Positions 16,219-25,696 of a stretch of 64,000 bases of DNA are shown piece by piece. Positions within the stretch are counted from its first letter, which is position 1. The number at the start of each line of letters is the position of its first letter. The stretch is taken from the NCBI GenBank assembly GCA_016712465.1, contig JADJQZ010000001.1, positions 5,580,001 to 5,644,000 of the forward strand. Reading direction: 5' to 3'. The notes under the pieces are model-generated. The model had not been told where the DNA came from and searched no databases. It saw only the letters and a program-made list of their open reading frames with translations. A program made the translations under genes and the position numbers. This stretch comes from Candidatus Obscuribacter sp. (lineage in GTDB: Bacteria > Cyanobacteriota > Vampirovibrionia > Obscuribacterales > Obscuribacteraceae).

Positions 16219-18027
16219 ATGACAATGCTTGCAAAGTGGATTCGTAAAGCCACAAATCTCCTCTCCGAGCCGGATAAAAATGAGCTAAAGGCTGACGACT
16301 TTGCCATCGAGCACGTGCTCTTTTATCACGGACTGGTGGGCTCCAGCCCGGAGAGCGGCCGTGCTTTCAAAGATGTTCGGGCCGACTTCCACTCGGCAGT
16401 AGCTCGCAACAACTCCCAGAATCTCTGCATCTGCCTGCGGCTACCGCCCCTTCACTGGGAAGACAAACTGAAGAAAATCGTGGACGAGATCAAGGGCAAG
16501 AGCCGGGAAGATCTGATTCAAACCCTCTTGCCGCCCGACTACCATGATCGCGACAAAGAAAGTCACGATCCCCTTCATCACTCCGACTGGCAAGTGAGAG
16601 CCAATGCCGCATTGATTCTCGCTCACATCGGCGCCGAACAAGCTGTCGACAGACTGATAGAAAGCCTCAAGGACACCGCCATTAATACCAGCCCCGCGTT
16701 CTGTCACATCGCCCGTTCCCTGGCCGCCTTGCGCACCGAAACAGCGCATCAAGCCCTGACCAGCTATGCCGACCACAGCGAACCATGGATCCGAGTGGAC
16801 GCCGTCAGCGCTCTTTCCACCTGGCCGCTGGAGAAGATCAAGGAGCCGCTGGCCCGGTCTTTTGCCAGCCACCATCAATTTTTCGACTACCAATCGGTAG
16901 TTGTAGCCAGACACCATCGCCCGGTCGAGTTCATTAAAGGCAGAGAGCACGACAAAATCAATGATCAGACTGGCGATATCGGTCTTGAAATGGCAATTGG
17001 ACTGGTGGAAGCCTTCCGCTCTACTTTTGCCGGACAAAAATCCATGGCGACCGAGCTGGGTCTGCCCCAAGTTGCCGCCGTCCTGAGCCAGACAGAACTC
17101 TCCTCCCCACTGGCCGCCAGAACTTTACACCAGGTGCTCACCTGGCTGGAAGAAAACGATGACTTGAATGACGATGACATTGATTGGCCAAGCGAGGCTC
17201 AGCTCAAGGCCGGTCAAGAAAATCTACAGGCGGAAAAAACCTCTCAGGCCGTGCTGACAGTCTTGCAGGAAGCTCTCAAAATGGCGCCTCAAGCCCAGGG
17301 GGAAAGCGCCTCGGTGAGCAAAGTTCGCCATGCCGTCAAACTGGCCGGCGAGCTCAAAATCGCCGCCGCCGAGGGCGCACTCCTACAGCTTCTGGACACA
17401 GGCTCCGCCTACCGCGATGAAGCAGTGGAGGCTCTGGGCCGGCTTGGCAAAGCCGAGGCGGCCACAGCTCTGGTCAAACTGGCCAGACAGTGCGTCAAAG
17501 TGGAAGCCCGCACGGGACTGCCTCTCAGCCCTCAACCCATCCAGGAAAAAGATGCCAGAGCAGCCGAAACTTACTGGCATATTCTCCAGGCCCTGGGCAA
17601 TATCCCCACCACCGAAGCCCTCAATTTGCTACTGGAGGCCGCAAACGACAGCGCCCCCGACAAGCGGCAAGCAGCTCTGGATTCAGCCATAAAACTTTTC
17701 CGGAAAACAAATGGACAGCTCGCCCGCTCCAACGAAGTGAAGACCGCCATCATAAAGAGCCTCAACGACCCTTCCACCGCCGTGCGCACCATGGCCGCCC
17801 AAGCCTGTGCTCCCATGAACCTCAGCGACGCCATCCCTCCCCTTTCCAAACTAGCCCTGGCTGGAGAAATCAGCCTGGCTCGTGCGGCCCTCGACAGCCT
17901 CAGTGAACTGGCCGCCGCCGGCGAAAAGGAAAAGGTTGTGGCAGCGCTGACGGAGGCCGCCAGGGCAGAACGAAACGGAGCTAAAAGTAAACGAATACTG
18001 GATTTCGTGGAAAGCAAACTGAAGTGA
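16219..18027 (+). CDS. HEAT-repeat protein
   Basis: A 602-residue, apparently cytoplasmic protein built of alpha-helical HEAT-like repeats. Clear units include WQVRANAALILAHIGAEQAV, WIRVDAVSALSTWPLEKI, YRDEAVEALGRLGKAEAAT and TAVRTMAAQACAPMNLSDAI, with an acidic insertion (NDDLNDDDIDWPSEAQ) near residue 315. HEAT arrays act as binding scaffolds; in cyanobacteria related repeats occur in phycobilin lyases, but no such active site is seen here. It starts at an ATG near GGAAG and is followed 62 bases later by a membrane protein gene on the same strand. Function unknown. Confidence 0.75.
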   Translation: MTMLAKWIRKATNLLSEPDKNELKADDFAIEHVLFYHGLVGSSPESGRAFKDVRADFHSAVARNNSQNLCICLRLPPLHWEDKLKKIVDEIKGKSREDLIQTLLPPDYHDRDKESHDPLHHSDWQVRANAALILAHIGAEQAVDRLIESLKDTAINTSPAFCHIARSLAALRTETAHQALTSYADHSEPWIRVDAVSALSTWPLEKIKEPLARSFASHHQFFDYQSVVVARHHRPVEFIKGREHDKINDQTGDIGLEMAIGLVEAFRSTFAGQKSMATELGLPQVAAVLSQTELSSPLAARTLHQVLTWLEENDDLNDDDIDWPSEAQLKAGQENLQAEKTSQAVLTVLQEALKMAPQAQGESASVSKVRHAVKLAGELKIAAAEGALLQLLDTGSAYRDEAVEALGRLGKAEAATALVKLARQCVKVEARTGLPLSPQPIQEKDARAAETYWHILQALGNIPTTEALNLLLEAANDSAPDKRQAALDSAIKLFRKTNGQLARSNEVKTAIIKSLNDPSTAVRTMAAQACAPMNLSDAIPPLSKLALAGEISLARAALDSLSELAAAGEKEKVVAALTEAARAERNGAKSKRILDFVESKLK

Positions 18028-18089
18028 AGTAAGTGCCATGATAAGGTAGTCTTAGTCGAAGCTACCCCGCCACAAGAAGACCAATCAAG

Positions 18090-18887
18090 GTGGACAAAGA
18101 GGCTAACAGTCAAACAGCAAAGCCGGCAGGCGAAGCCAGGCCCCAAGCGGAAGCTGCGGAGCCGCCCGTCACCAGGCCCATTTCCTCAAGCGCCCTTGAT
18201 GCCATAGCCGACAAGATGCTGGCCGGCACCAACGGCGGCATGAGCAATCACAGCTTGACAGGCGGCAACCACAGCTTGACCGGCATCACCGGCGGCATAG
18301 CCGGTGGTATTGAAGGAGTAGAGCCGCGCCGCCGCAGCCGGCTGGAAACCTACAAACACCCCATGGTGGTGGATTTAGCCATCGCCATCGGACTGCTATT
18401 TGCCATGGGCGCCCTGACCATCAGTTTCGTGCGCACCTACACGGCGCATTCAGCCAAGACCAGCATTATGCAAGGCAACTACAAAGCCGCTATTCAGATT
18501 CTCAGGGGGGCACCGGTGCCGGATATATTCGGCGGCGCCGGCATGGAAAACAGCGATGATCTGCTGAACCAGGCTCTCTATCTGGATGCCATGGAAAAGC
18601 TCGACAACGATCATAACGATCAAACCGCTCCCCAGGAATTGGCTAAAATCACACCCGGCTCACGCTTCTATGACCTGGCCCAGGAACAACTGGAAAGACT
18701 GAACCAGCTCAAGCAGGAGGGACCAGCCTTAGAAAGACCATCAGGCGGCGCCGAAAAGTCTGAGAAGGAACCGGCTCAGGGCCTGGCCCTTCCAGGCAAC
18801 AGTGAAAAGTCTGAAACTGAAAAACCTGCATCGGCAAGCCAGACACCGCAAGGCTCCGGCGAACAAGTGCAAACATCGGACCAATAG
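18090..18887 (+). CDS. Single-pass membrane protein with low-complexity termini, unknown function
   Basis: A 265-residue protein starting at GTG. The N-terminal ~90 residues are Ala/Pro/Gly-rich and contain the short repeat NHSLTGGNHSLTG. One transmembrane helix follows at about residues 94-114 (VDLAIAIGLLFAMGALTISFV). The external part resembles half a TPR (SIMQGNYKAAIQILRGAPVP; LNQALYLDAMEKLDND) and ends in a Glu/Ser/Gln-rich disordered tail. It lies 62 bases after the HEAT-repeat gene and is probably in the same transcript. No catalytic motif seen. Confidence 0.55.
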   Translation: MDKEANSQTAKPAGEARPQAEAAEPPVTRPISSSALDAIADKMLAGTNGGMSNHSLTGGNHSLTGITGGIAGGIEGVEPRRRSRLETYKHPMVVDLAIAIGLLFAMGALTISFVRTYTAHSAKTSIMQGNYKAAIQILRGAPVPDIFGGAGMENSDDLLNQALYLDAMEKLDNDHNDQTAPQELAKITPGSRFYDLAQEQLERLNQLKQEGPALERPSGGAEKSEKEPAQGLALPGNSEKSETEKPASASQTPQGSGEQVQTSDQ

Positions 18888-18924
18888 CCTCAATCAGGCG
18901 AGTCCGGCGGCTAAGAGCGAATAG

Positions 18925-19386
18925 TTACTGCCAGTTACGATTGAGCCCGGCCAAACCGGTACGAGGGCTATGTACGCGGGGCAATTCCTTGTCGATTTGC
19001 TTGTACTTGGCCACGATGCTGTCTTGATTGCTGGTAGCAAGTTGCAGTGCCGCTTTGGCATTGACTTTGTCGCCCATCACCACATCAGGAGCGAAGCGCT
19101 CACTATCGGGCTGATAGGGGTGGCTGGCCTTAACGTAGACCGATCCATCCCGACGCACCTTAAGACTGCGGCCCACCGGCACCAGATCACAAGCAGATTC
19201 TTGAGAGAGACTGAGATTTTCAGCGGCACCAACTGCTTTCTTCTGACACTGCCCGGCCTTAGTCTGGGAACAGTTCTTCTTAGAAGCAGCCCCGGGCGAA
19301 GCCTGTGAGGCGGGGGCCGAGATAAGCGCGGCACAAAAGGCTAAAAGCCCCAGTTGAGTGGACCTGACAACGACCTGACGTTTCAT
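18925..19386 (-). CDS. Small exported protein of unknown function
   Basis: A 153-residue protein with a clear signal peptide (MKRQVVVRSTQLGLLAFCAA, cut near APASQA). The mature part has four cysteines (KKNCSQTKAGQCQKK, ESACDLV), a predicted beta segment VRRDGSVYVKASHPYQP, and a helical end (AALQLATSNQDSIVAKYKQI). No family recognised. It is convergent with the membrane protein gene before it, with a gap of 37 bases. Confidence 0.5.
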   Translation of the reverse strand: MKRQVVVRSTQLGLLAFCAALISAPASQASPGAASKKNCSQTKAGQCQKKAVGAAENLSLSQESACDLVPVGRSLKVRRDGSVYVKASHPYQPDSERFAPDVVMGDKVNAKAALQLATSNQDSIVAKYKQIDKELPRVHSPRTGLAGLNRNWQ

Positions 19387-19542
19387 AATTGCCCCCGGGG
19401 GACCGCGACAAAGCGGCTAACTGCATAACCAACAGACAGCCGCATCATATATCGAAGTTTCCAAGAGTGCCTATAAATTAATACTTACTTTAGAAGGTCG
19501 AGAAAGATTCGACCCTACTCTCGTAAGCCTTTGCGGCATTTA

Positions 19543-19938
19543 TTAGTCGACGATAAATTGCTTATAGTCTGCTGCAGACATAAGCCCAGCCACTTCATTC
19601 TGGCTGTCGAGCTTGACTTTGATCATCCAGCCGGCTGTGTAGCAATCGAGGTTAACGACTTCCGGCTCGGAATTGAGCTTCTCATTGATCTCGACCACTT
19701 CGCCACTGACAGGCATATAAAGGTCGGACACCGACTTAACGGATTCGATAACGCCGAACTTCTGTTCAACTTTGAACTTTTCGCCAACTTTGGGCAATTC
19801 CACAAAAGTCACGTCGCCAAGCTGATCGGCAGCAAAGGCAGTAATGCCTATTGTGGCAATGTCGCCTTCCACTCGGATGTACTCATGTGTTTTCACATAC
19901 TTGAGATCATCGGGATGACTGAGGGCTTGCGTTGACAT
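19543..19938 (-). CDS. gcvH: Glycine cleavage system H protein
   Basis: The lipoyl-carrying shuttle of the glycine cleavage complex. It takes the methylamine from decarboxylated glycine to the T protein. The 131-residue protein has the expected biotinyl/lipoyl fold; the lipoylated Lys lies in VIESVKSVSDLYMPVSG. The start is MSTQALS, with GGAG ten bases upstream; a longer start at 19953 is less likely. gcvT lies about 1 kb upstream on the same strand. No gcvP gene is in the window. Confidence 0.96.
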   Translation of the reverse strand: MSTQALSHPDDLKYVKTHEYIRVEGDIATIGITAFAADQLGDVTFVELPKVGEKFKVEQKFGVIESVKSVSDLYMPVSGEVVEINEKLNSEPEVVNLDCYTAGWMIKVKLDSQNEVAGLMSAADYKQFIVD

Positions 19939-20064
19939 TGGTAATAACTCCAAGTAATAGATCTCAAATTACGGTAGCAGAGATTCTAGTAGACATTGTT
20001 CGAGATTTTCTTATCCCGTAGAAGAATGTAACCTAAAACTTGGCGAATTCTCCCGCTTGAGAAT

Positions 20065-20652
20065 TCACGCCGACTTCTCCGGCTCGTCCGCCTTCGCCTC
20101 TGCTGTTGCGCCTGCCACTTTGCCCTCTTCCTCAGAAAGCAATTGCTCTGCCGTGGATTGCCTGGCACTCTGGGCGCTTTTCAGTCCATCCCGAAAAGCC
20201 TTGTTGCAGGCTTCCACCACTGAAAAGGCAGCCGGGCTTCTGCTACTCATGACCACATAGCTCCACTCCACTTCCGTCTTGTCGCTTTCCAGCCGGTGAA
20301 AGAGCATATTGAGCAGCACATCCACAGCCTTCACTTCGCCCTGGTCCGCTCCGCCGGAAACCTTGGGAACTCCATACAGCCTGGCCTGTATGCGCCCTTC
20401 ATCCATGCGATCGTAAGTAATCCGGTAACGGCAACCTAAAAAGGATTCGCGTGTGAGCACCTGGCGCACCACGGTCATTGATTCGCCGCAGGAGAGGAAA
20501 TAAGTCTCCGCAGCCGGAATCAGTTCGGCACTCTTACCGCTTTTACCGCTGCCAAAAATACGACCGATAAGCACTGGACCGGCGAACACCATGACAACAG
20601 CCACGCCGCCTAGAGCCAAGCCCATCATCTGCCCTGTATTGATATCGGACAA
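20065..20652 (-). CDS. Membrane-anchored protein of unknown function between gcvT and gcvH
   Basis: A 195-residue protein. I place the start at the TTG giving a leader near DINTGQMMGLALGG, because GGAGG lies five bases before it. A TTG 16 codons upstream is possible. One transmembrane helix (GLALGGVAVVMVFAGPVLIG) precedes an external domain with AETYFLSCGESMTVVRQVLT and RYRITYDRMDEGRIQARLYG, which reads as an alternating strand/helix fold. The C-terminus is Glu/Ala-rich. Its place between two glycine-cleavage genes may be chance. No family recognised. Confidence 0.5.
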   Translation of the reverse strand: MSDINTGQMMGLALGGVAVVMVFAGPVLIGRIFGSGKSGKSAELIPAAETYFLSCGESMTVVRQVLTRESFLGCRYRITYDRMDEGRIQARLYGVPKVSGGADQGEVKAVDVLLNMLFHRLESDKTEVEWSYVVMSSRSPAAFSVVEACNKAFRDGLKSAQSARQSTAEQLLSEEEGKVAGATAEAKADEPEKSA

Positions 20653-20818
20653 GCTGTCCTCCCTCGCCCGCGTACTCTCGTTCTCTTGACCTGGTTGCAA
20701 TTTTGAGGTGTGTAAGAAATTCTCTCGTTTTTCTTACTAAATCTTCCAGGCAGACAGTCTAGCTAATTGTCGCCGCAAACGACAGACAATTTTGAGAATC
20801 TAGAAAGCAGCAATTACC

Positions 20819-20944
20819 ATGAACTACAGAATTCATTCCATCGCCCAGACCAGAAGAATGCCCGCCCCGGGCCGTACCCTCGATTTGATCGCCTTCGCCG
20901 CCATGTGCGGAGCCTACCTGCTCTTTCTCACATGCGTCAGCTAA
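20819..20944 (+). CDS. Possible 41-residue small membrane protein
   Basis: A short frame on the opposite strand to its neighbours, in the gap between gcvT and the gene at 20065-20652. The peptide has a basic N-terminal half (MNYRIHSIAQTRRMPAPGR) and a hydrophobic C-terminal half (LIAFAAMCGAYLLFLTCVS) that could span the membrane, positive-inside. There is no strong ribosome site, so coding status is uncertain. Conservation in relatives would decide. Confidence 0.3.
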   Translation: MNYRIHSIAQTRRMPAPGRTLDLIAFAAMCGAYLLFLTCVS

Positions 20945-20986
20945 TTCTTCCAATGCGGTCCAACACGCTGGAAGCCTTTTCCATCC

Positions 20987-22090
20987 TTATTTTTTGCGCT
21001 TATACCACGGTCTTGTCACAACTTTGGCAGGAACTTTGGTATCACGAATAGCGATTGAAAGTTCCGTTCCCACCTTGGTCAATTCTTTGGGAACCATGGC
21101 AAAGGCAATAGGATAGCCAACAAATATTCCCTGAGAGCCGCTGGTTATCTTGCCCACTTCCTGCTCTCCGTGCAATACAGCATAGCCCTGACGAGGCAGC
21201 GCCTTGCCTTCGGCTTTCAAGCAAACAATCTGCCTGGAAAGCTCACCGGCTTTCTGCTTTGCCAGCACTTCCCGACCAATGAACTCACCCTTCTCAGGCT
21301 TAACGCTCCAGCCAAGCCCCGACTCGATGGGGGTAATATCTTTCTCCAATTCGTGGCCGTACAGGGGAAGACCGGCTTCCAGACGCAATGTATCGCGGGC
21401 ACCCAAGCCGCAAGGCTCGATGCCACGACCGGCGCCTCTTTCCAGAAGGGTGTTCCAGAGCCATTCTACCTTGGCGGCCGGCACAAAAATCTCGAAGCCG
21501 TCCTCACCGGTATAACCGGTGCGACCGAAACTGAAGCTCACACCATCCACGGTGGCTTCACCATAACCGAAAGAGGGCAGGGAAGAAACGAAGTCTCCGG
21601 CAATTTCAGCCAAAAGCGGCACAGCCTGCGGACCTTGCAGGGCAATTAGACCGGTGTCGTCCGAAATGTCGGTGAGGGTAACACCGAATTTCCCGGTATG
21701 GCTTTTGAGCCAGGCAAAATCTTTCTCGATATTGGACGCATTGACCACCAACATAAAATTATCTTTGCGGCGATAGACAATCAAATCATCCACGGTACCG
21801 CCGTCTTCGTAGCAAAGTTGAGAATAAAGAGCGCGGTTGGGCTCGGTCAAGCGATTTACATCATTGGCAATTACGTATTGCACGAAATCGGCGGCCTTAT
21901 CGCCGGTGACTAGAAACTCACCCATGTGAGAGACATCGAAAATGCCAAGACGCTCGCGCGTTGCCATATGCTCGGTGACAATCGACTTATACTGCACCGG
22001 CATGTTCCAACCGGCGAAATCCACCATCCGCGCCGACAGTTTGCGGTGCGCCGAGGCCAGCGGTGTTTCTCTCAGGGTGGTTGTAGCCAT
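20987..22090 (-). CDS. gcvT: Glycine cleavage system T protein (aminomethyltransferase)
   Basis: This enzyme moves the one-carbon unit from the H protein's aminomethyl-lipoyl arm to tetrahydrofolate and releases ammonia. The 367-residue protein is full length. Characteristic stretches: MVDFAGWNMPVQY, FDVSHMGEF, the conserved folate-site Asp in GGTVDDLIVYR, SFGRTGYTGEDGFEIFV, and GLGARDTLRLEAGLPLYGHE. The start ATG follows AAGGAA. gcvH is downstream on the same strand, separated by one unrelated-looking membrane protein gene. The P protein must be encoded elsewhere. Confidence 0.97.
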   Translation of the reverse strand: MATTTLRETPLASAHRKLSARMVDFAGWNMPVQYKSIVTEHMATRERLGIFDVSHMGEFLVTGDKAADFVQYVIANDVNRLTEPNRALYSQLCYEDGGTVDDLIVYRRKDNFMLVVNASNIEKDFAWLKSHTGKFGVTLTDISDDTGLIALQGPQAVPLLAEIAGDFVSSLPSFGYGEATVDGVSFSFGRTGYTGEDGFEIFVPAAKVEWLWNTLLERGAGRGIEPCGLGARDTLRLEAGLPLYGHELEKDITPIESGLGWSVKPEKGEFIGREVLAKQKAGELSRQIVCLKAEGKALPRQGYAVLHGEQEVGKITSGSQGIFVGYPIAFAMVPKELTKVGTELSIAIRDTKVPAKVVTRPWYKRKK

Positions 22091-22196
22091 TTCCTTATCT
22101 CCCAGTGGATATATCGATGAAAAGATACCACCCTGAGAGCTATTTACTTGCTACTTGGCAGGCGCGCCTTGACTAGATAATGCTCACCTACGGGAA

Positions 22197-23480
22197 TTAA
22201 CGCCGGCGTCCACCGCCGCCGCCCCGCCGGCCGCCGCCACCCATGCCGCCTTCGCGACGCTCGCCGCCGCCCATGCCACCCATGCCGCCTTCGCGACGCT
22301 CACCGCCGCCCATACCACCCATGCCGCCTTCGCGACGCTCACCGCCGCCCATGCCACCCATGCCACCTTCGCGGCGCTCACCGCCGCCATTCTCGCCCGG
22401 TCTCATGCCGCCGTCACCACCGCCGTGATAAACACCGCCGCCGTTTTCCCCCGGACGCATGCCGCCGTCACCACCGCCGTGATAAATGCCGCCGCCGTTT
22501 TCCCCCGGTCTCATACCGCCGCCATTGGTATTGTTGCCACCACCATTTGCATTGTTGCCGCCGCCGTTATAGCGGCCGTTGGCATCATTAGACTGGTGGT
22601 GATACCAGTCGTGCTGGCTGTTGAACTCGCTAAAGTGCCTGTTAACCTCATTATTGTTGGAAATATAATTCGCCTGCCCACCGGCCCCCATGTAATAGGG
22701 ACCCTGGGCGCCGCTGTATATGGGCATTCCATAGGGCACACCGCCAAAGGAATTGCCAAGCACCGAGCCCAGAGTCGAACCCAGCATGGAGCCGGCAAAG
22801 GCCCCCACACCACTGCTGACAGCGCCATTGCCGCCGCCGCTATTAGAACCGCCGCCACCATTGCCTGATGAAGAGCTGACGGAAGGATCTACATTAACCT
22901 GCACGGGAGGCTGGCTTTGATAATTCCCACCCTGATAATTGGGCTGATTGCCATAGAAGTTAGACTGCGGGTAACCGCCATAAGGCGGCATGGCCGGCTG
23001 TCCGTAGCCAGGTTGCGTATAGCCTGGTTGAGCATAACCTGGTTGCGCATAATTGGGGCTGCCCATGGGAGCACTTCCAGCATAACCACCCTGATAATTG
23101 CCGCCCCCTTGAGGCTGACCATAGCCACCCCCGTAAGGCTGAGTGGGAAACGTTTGAGGACCGGGAAGCGGCGGCAAATCCACCTGCTGACCGGTTTTAT
23201 CAACATACCAGCGCTGTCCGCCCGAACCGGTATAAACTGCCACCCGGTGACCTTCAATGCCGACGCCGGGCAGAGGCACGGCCTGTCCGTCGGGTGTGAC
23301 GAAGAGCTGTTCACCATTGCCGCCCCGCACCACATGATAGAGGCTCATGGACACGTTATTGGTGGGAACAGACTGGGTCTGCCCCTGGTCTTGCTGTTGT
23401 CCCAGCACCGGAGCGAAAGCCGCCAGGCTGAGGACGGAAAAACTCAAGCTCAGGGAAAGTATCTGGATATGCTTGATCAC
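22197..23480 (-). CDS. Exported Gly-rich tandem-repeat protein
   Basis: The start is a GTG preceded by GAGGAG, giving a signal peptide (KHIQILSLSLSFSVLSLAAF, cut near VLGQQ). A GTG three bases upstream and a frame from 23585 are alternatives. A short folded region follows (SLYHVVRGGNGEQLFVTPDG and GGQRWYVDKTGQQVDLPP), then a long Gly/Tyr/Gln/Pro-rich region with AQPGYxQPGY repeats, a GAFAGSMLGSTLGSVLG glycine-zipper-like stretch, and a C-terminus of Arg/Glu/Gly repeats. The glycine zipper hints at membrane insertion or oligomerisation. The C-terminal repeats are basic and disordered. It is probably a surface or envelope structural protein; no enzyme domain is seen. Confidence 0.65.
   Translation of the reverse strand: MIKHIQILSLSLSFSVLSLAAFAPVLGQQQDQGQTQSVPTNNVSMSLYHVVRGGNGEQLFVTPDGQAVPLPGVGIEGHRVAVYTGSGGQRWYVDKTGQQVDLPPLPGPQTFPTQPYGGGYGQPQGGGNYQGGYAGSAPMGSPNYAQPGYAQPGYTQPGYGQPAMPPYGGYPQSNFYGNQPNYQGGNYQSQPPVQVNVDPSVSSSSGNGGGGSNSGGGNGAVSSGVGAFAGSMLGSTLGSVLGNSFGGVPYGMPIYSGAQGPYYMGAGGQANYISNNNEVNRHFSEFNSQHDWYHHQSNDANGRYNGGGNNANGGGNNTNGGGMRPGENGGGIYHGGGDGGMRPGENGGGVYHGGGDGGMRPGENGGGERREGGMGGMGGGERREGGMGGMGGGERREGGMGGMGGGERREGGMGGGGRRGGGGGRRR
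22204..22520 (-). repeat. Tandem coding repeats in the Gly-rich protein
   Basis: Two kinds of in-frame repeat. Near the stop codon there are about four units of 39 bp encoding GGGERREGGMGGM. Upstream are three units encoding MRPGENGGG followed by a YHGGGDGG-like spacer (about 54 bp each). Arrays this regular can change copy number by slippage or recombination. Confidence 0.75.
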
Positions 23481-23633
23481 CACGCGGCTCCTCTTAACTC
23501 GGCAATTGCAATAGTGCAAGAAGACTACCATACGTCCAGAGAGCATGGCTGAACCGGGTCGCCGTCCCGGCATGTTATGCCGCAACTGAGCTAGAAGGAC
23601 GCACTATTCGCTTCCAGGCTCTGCCCCTGGCAC

Positions 23634-25571
23634 TCAATGTAATTTCAGCTTTGCCTTGAGAGCCTCAGCCTCCTGAGTTCGCCCGCTGCGCACAAGCATC
23701 TCTATATGCTCTTTGACGGCCAACTGCAGATCTGCTCTGGCGGCTATACTATTTGCCTTGGTCAGGTACTCTTCAGCTTGCTTGAAGGCCCCATCCGATT
23801 CGGAATATCTACCCATCATATTGTTGGTCTGGGCAATACCTTTATACGCGTTGCCAATGAAAAGCTCCTGTCCCGGTACTTTCGCCAGATACTCTGCAGC
23901 TCTAACGTACGCCTGGTGGGCGGCTTCCCATTTCTTCAGTCTTTTGAAATTATTACCTTGTTTCATCAAGGTGCTCGACATCGGAATTGGAGAGGGCTCT
24001 TTCTCTCTGAATTCCAGTGCCTGTTGGAAATGCTTCTCGGCATCGCTGTAATCTTTCAACTTATACTCAACCTCTGCGAGGCGCTCCAGGGTGTGGGCCC
24101 GATCGAATAACGTGCCGCTCTTGAGGGCAAGGGAGACTGCCTCTGCAAAACATTTTCTTGCTTCCGGGTATGAGTCCTGACCCTTTTCAGCACATTCGAT
24201 ATACAGATCGCCCAGTCGCTGCAGGATTTGCAGACGGGCTAGCTCCGGATTACTGCTAGTCGTCGCTTGCTCCAGGGCGCGCCTAAATTTTTCCTCGGCA
24301 TATTGATCATTGCGATTTGCCTGATCAGACTTTCCCTGTTCAAACGTGAGGCGCCAGGGCTCGTCACTGGCAAATGTGTTCGCTCCCTGAGATAAACGTG
24401 AGAGGGTCTGAAAATACTGAACAAATGCTGAGCCGACAATCACCACGGTGGAGAGCATAAATATACTCGCAGCCAATAGCAGCATCTTTTTTCTAGACCT
24501 GAGATATTGCATCGGCGCACTGTCTCGCCTGGCAGACTGAGAAGGTGCCTCACCGGCGCGCAATCTCTGCAGATCGGCATGCAACTCTCTGACTGTTTGA
24601 TAGCGCTCGTCCGGATCTTTCGCCAGTGCGCGAGTGACAATCGTTTGCAAACCCTGCGGAATTTCCAGACCGGCATCAAAGGGCTTCAGCTCTTCATTCA
24701 CATGCTTGAGTATGGTTTGCACGGCATTGGTGCCTTCGAATGGAGGTTTGCCGGTAAGGCACTCATACATGACACAACCGAGAGAATAAATATCCGAGCG
24801 TCCGTCCACTTTAAGGCCCTGGCACTGCTCCGGGCTCATATATAGTGGACTGCCGAATATCTCCCCGGTCTGGGTCAGCTGATTGCTCTCAGTACCGGGA
24901 GGCGGCATTACCTTAGCAATGCCAAAATCGACGACCTTTACCGCCTCACCCTTGGTGGCAGTTGTTATGACAATTATATTGCTGGGCTTCAAGTCACGGT
25001 GAACTACTCCCATGCTGTGGGCATGGTCTATGCCATCGGTGACCGCCAAAAACAGATCTATGACTCTGCCTGGTTCGAGAGGCCCTTGCTCGGCGATAAC
25101 GTCCCGCAGGTCTTTTCCATCGAGAAGATCCATGACCAGATAAGGCATGCCACCATCTGTGAGACCATAGTCAAATATCTGGCAGAGGTTTTGGTGAGAC
25201 AATTGGCTTGTTGCTTTTGCTTCCTGGTCAAAACGTCTGATGGCTTTATCATTGGCCACCACCTCCGAGCGCAAAACTTTTATGGCAAAGGACTTATCAA
25301 GCGCCTCGTGAACACCTTTAAAAACCTGACCCATGCCTCCTTCGCCTATCATGCTCTCGATTTTGTACTTGCCCTGTATGTAGGAGCCGGGAGCAAGAAT
25401 CGCCCGCACAGATTTAATTTCCGCGCCGACTACCCCTGAGCCGCCAAAGTCCTCCTCTTTAGTTCGCTCAAGCCCGGAGCTTGCACAAATACACTGCGCC
25501 ACCTGTTGTTCACAGGCGCCACAAACCTCATTCAGCCGATTTTTTTCTACCTGTCGGGGCTCAAAATCCAA
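23634..25571 (-). CDS. Transmembrane Ser/Thr protein kinase with TPR sensor domain (PknB-like)
   Basis: A 645-residue kinase. It opens with a small zinc-ribbon-like motif (CGACEQQVAQCIC, Cys17/20/27/29). The kinase domain follows at about 60-330: glycine loop GEGGMGQVF, Lys in FAIKVLR, catalytic HRDLKPSN, VDFGIAK, and activation-loop end SPLYMSPEQ, all intact. A transmembrane helix (KKMLLLAASIFMLSTVVIVG, near 355-375) leads to an external region of five or six TPRs, e.g. YSDAEKHFQQALEFREKEP and YSESDGAFKQAEEYLTKANS. It should phosphorylate Ser/Thr on cytoplasmic targets in response to a protein or peptide signal outside. It follows a nucleotidyltransferase-fold gene on the same strand by 125 bases. 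No cognate phosphatase is nearby. Confidence 0.92.
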   Translation of the reverse strand: MDFEPRQVEKNRLNEVCGACEQQVAQCICASSGLERTKEEDFGGSGVVGAEIKSVRAILAPGSYIQGKYKIESMIGEGGMGQVFKGVHEALDKSFAIKVLRSEVVANDKAIRRFDQEAKATSQLSHQNLCQIFDYGLTDGGMPYLVMDLLDGKDLRDVIAEQGPLEPGRVIDLFLAVTDGIDHAHSMGVVHRDLKPSNIIVITTATKGEAVKVVDFGIAKVMPPPGTESNQLTQTGEIFGSPLYMSPEQCQGLKVDGRSDIYSLGCVMYECLTGKPPFEGTNAVQTILKHVNEELKPFDAGLEIPQGLQTIVTRALAKDPDERYQTVRELHADLQRLRAGEAPSQSARRDSAPMQYLRSRKKMLLLAASIFMLSTVVIVGSAFVQYFQTLSRLSQGANTFASDEPWRLTFEQGKSDQANRNDQYAEEKFRRALEQATTSSNPELARLQILQRLGDLYIECAEKGQDSYPEARKCFAEAVSLALKSGTLFDRAHTLERLAEVEYKLKDYSDAEKHFQQALEFREKEPSPIPMSSTLMKQGNNFKRLKKWEAAHQAYVRAAEYLAKVPGQELFIGNAYKGIAQTNNMMGRYSESDGAFKQAEEYLTKANSIAARADLQLAVKEHIEMLVRSGRTQEAEALKAKLKLH

Positions 25572-25696
25572 GATAAGAACCTATAAAAGTCTCTACCCAA
25601 TTGTCCCATGTCCCTTCAGGTTTTGACTAATGCCAAATGCAATGGCTGTTTAGTCGGTCTCAAAACCGGACCACCAGACACGAGCGCAGCAAAATG

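Noticed and set aside
22243..22868. Open frames opposite the Gly-rich gene (Pro/Ser/Arg- or Val/Ile-rich)
   Set aside because: Mirror translation of the Gly/Arg repeats; the sense frame has a signal peptide and folded head.
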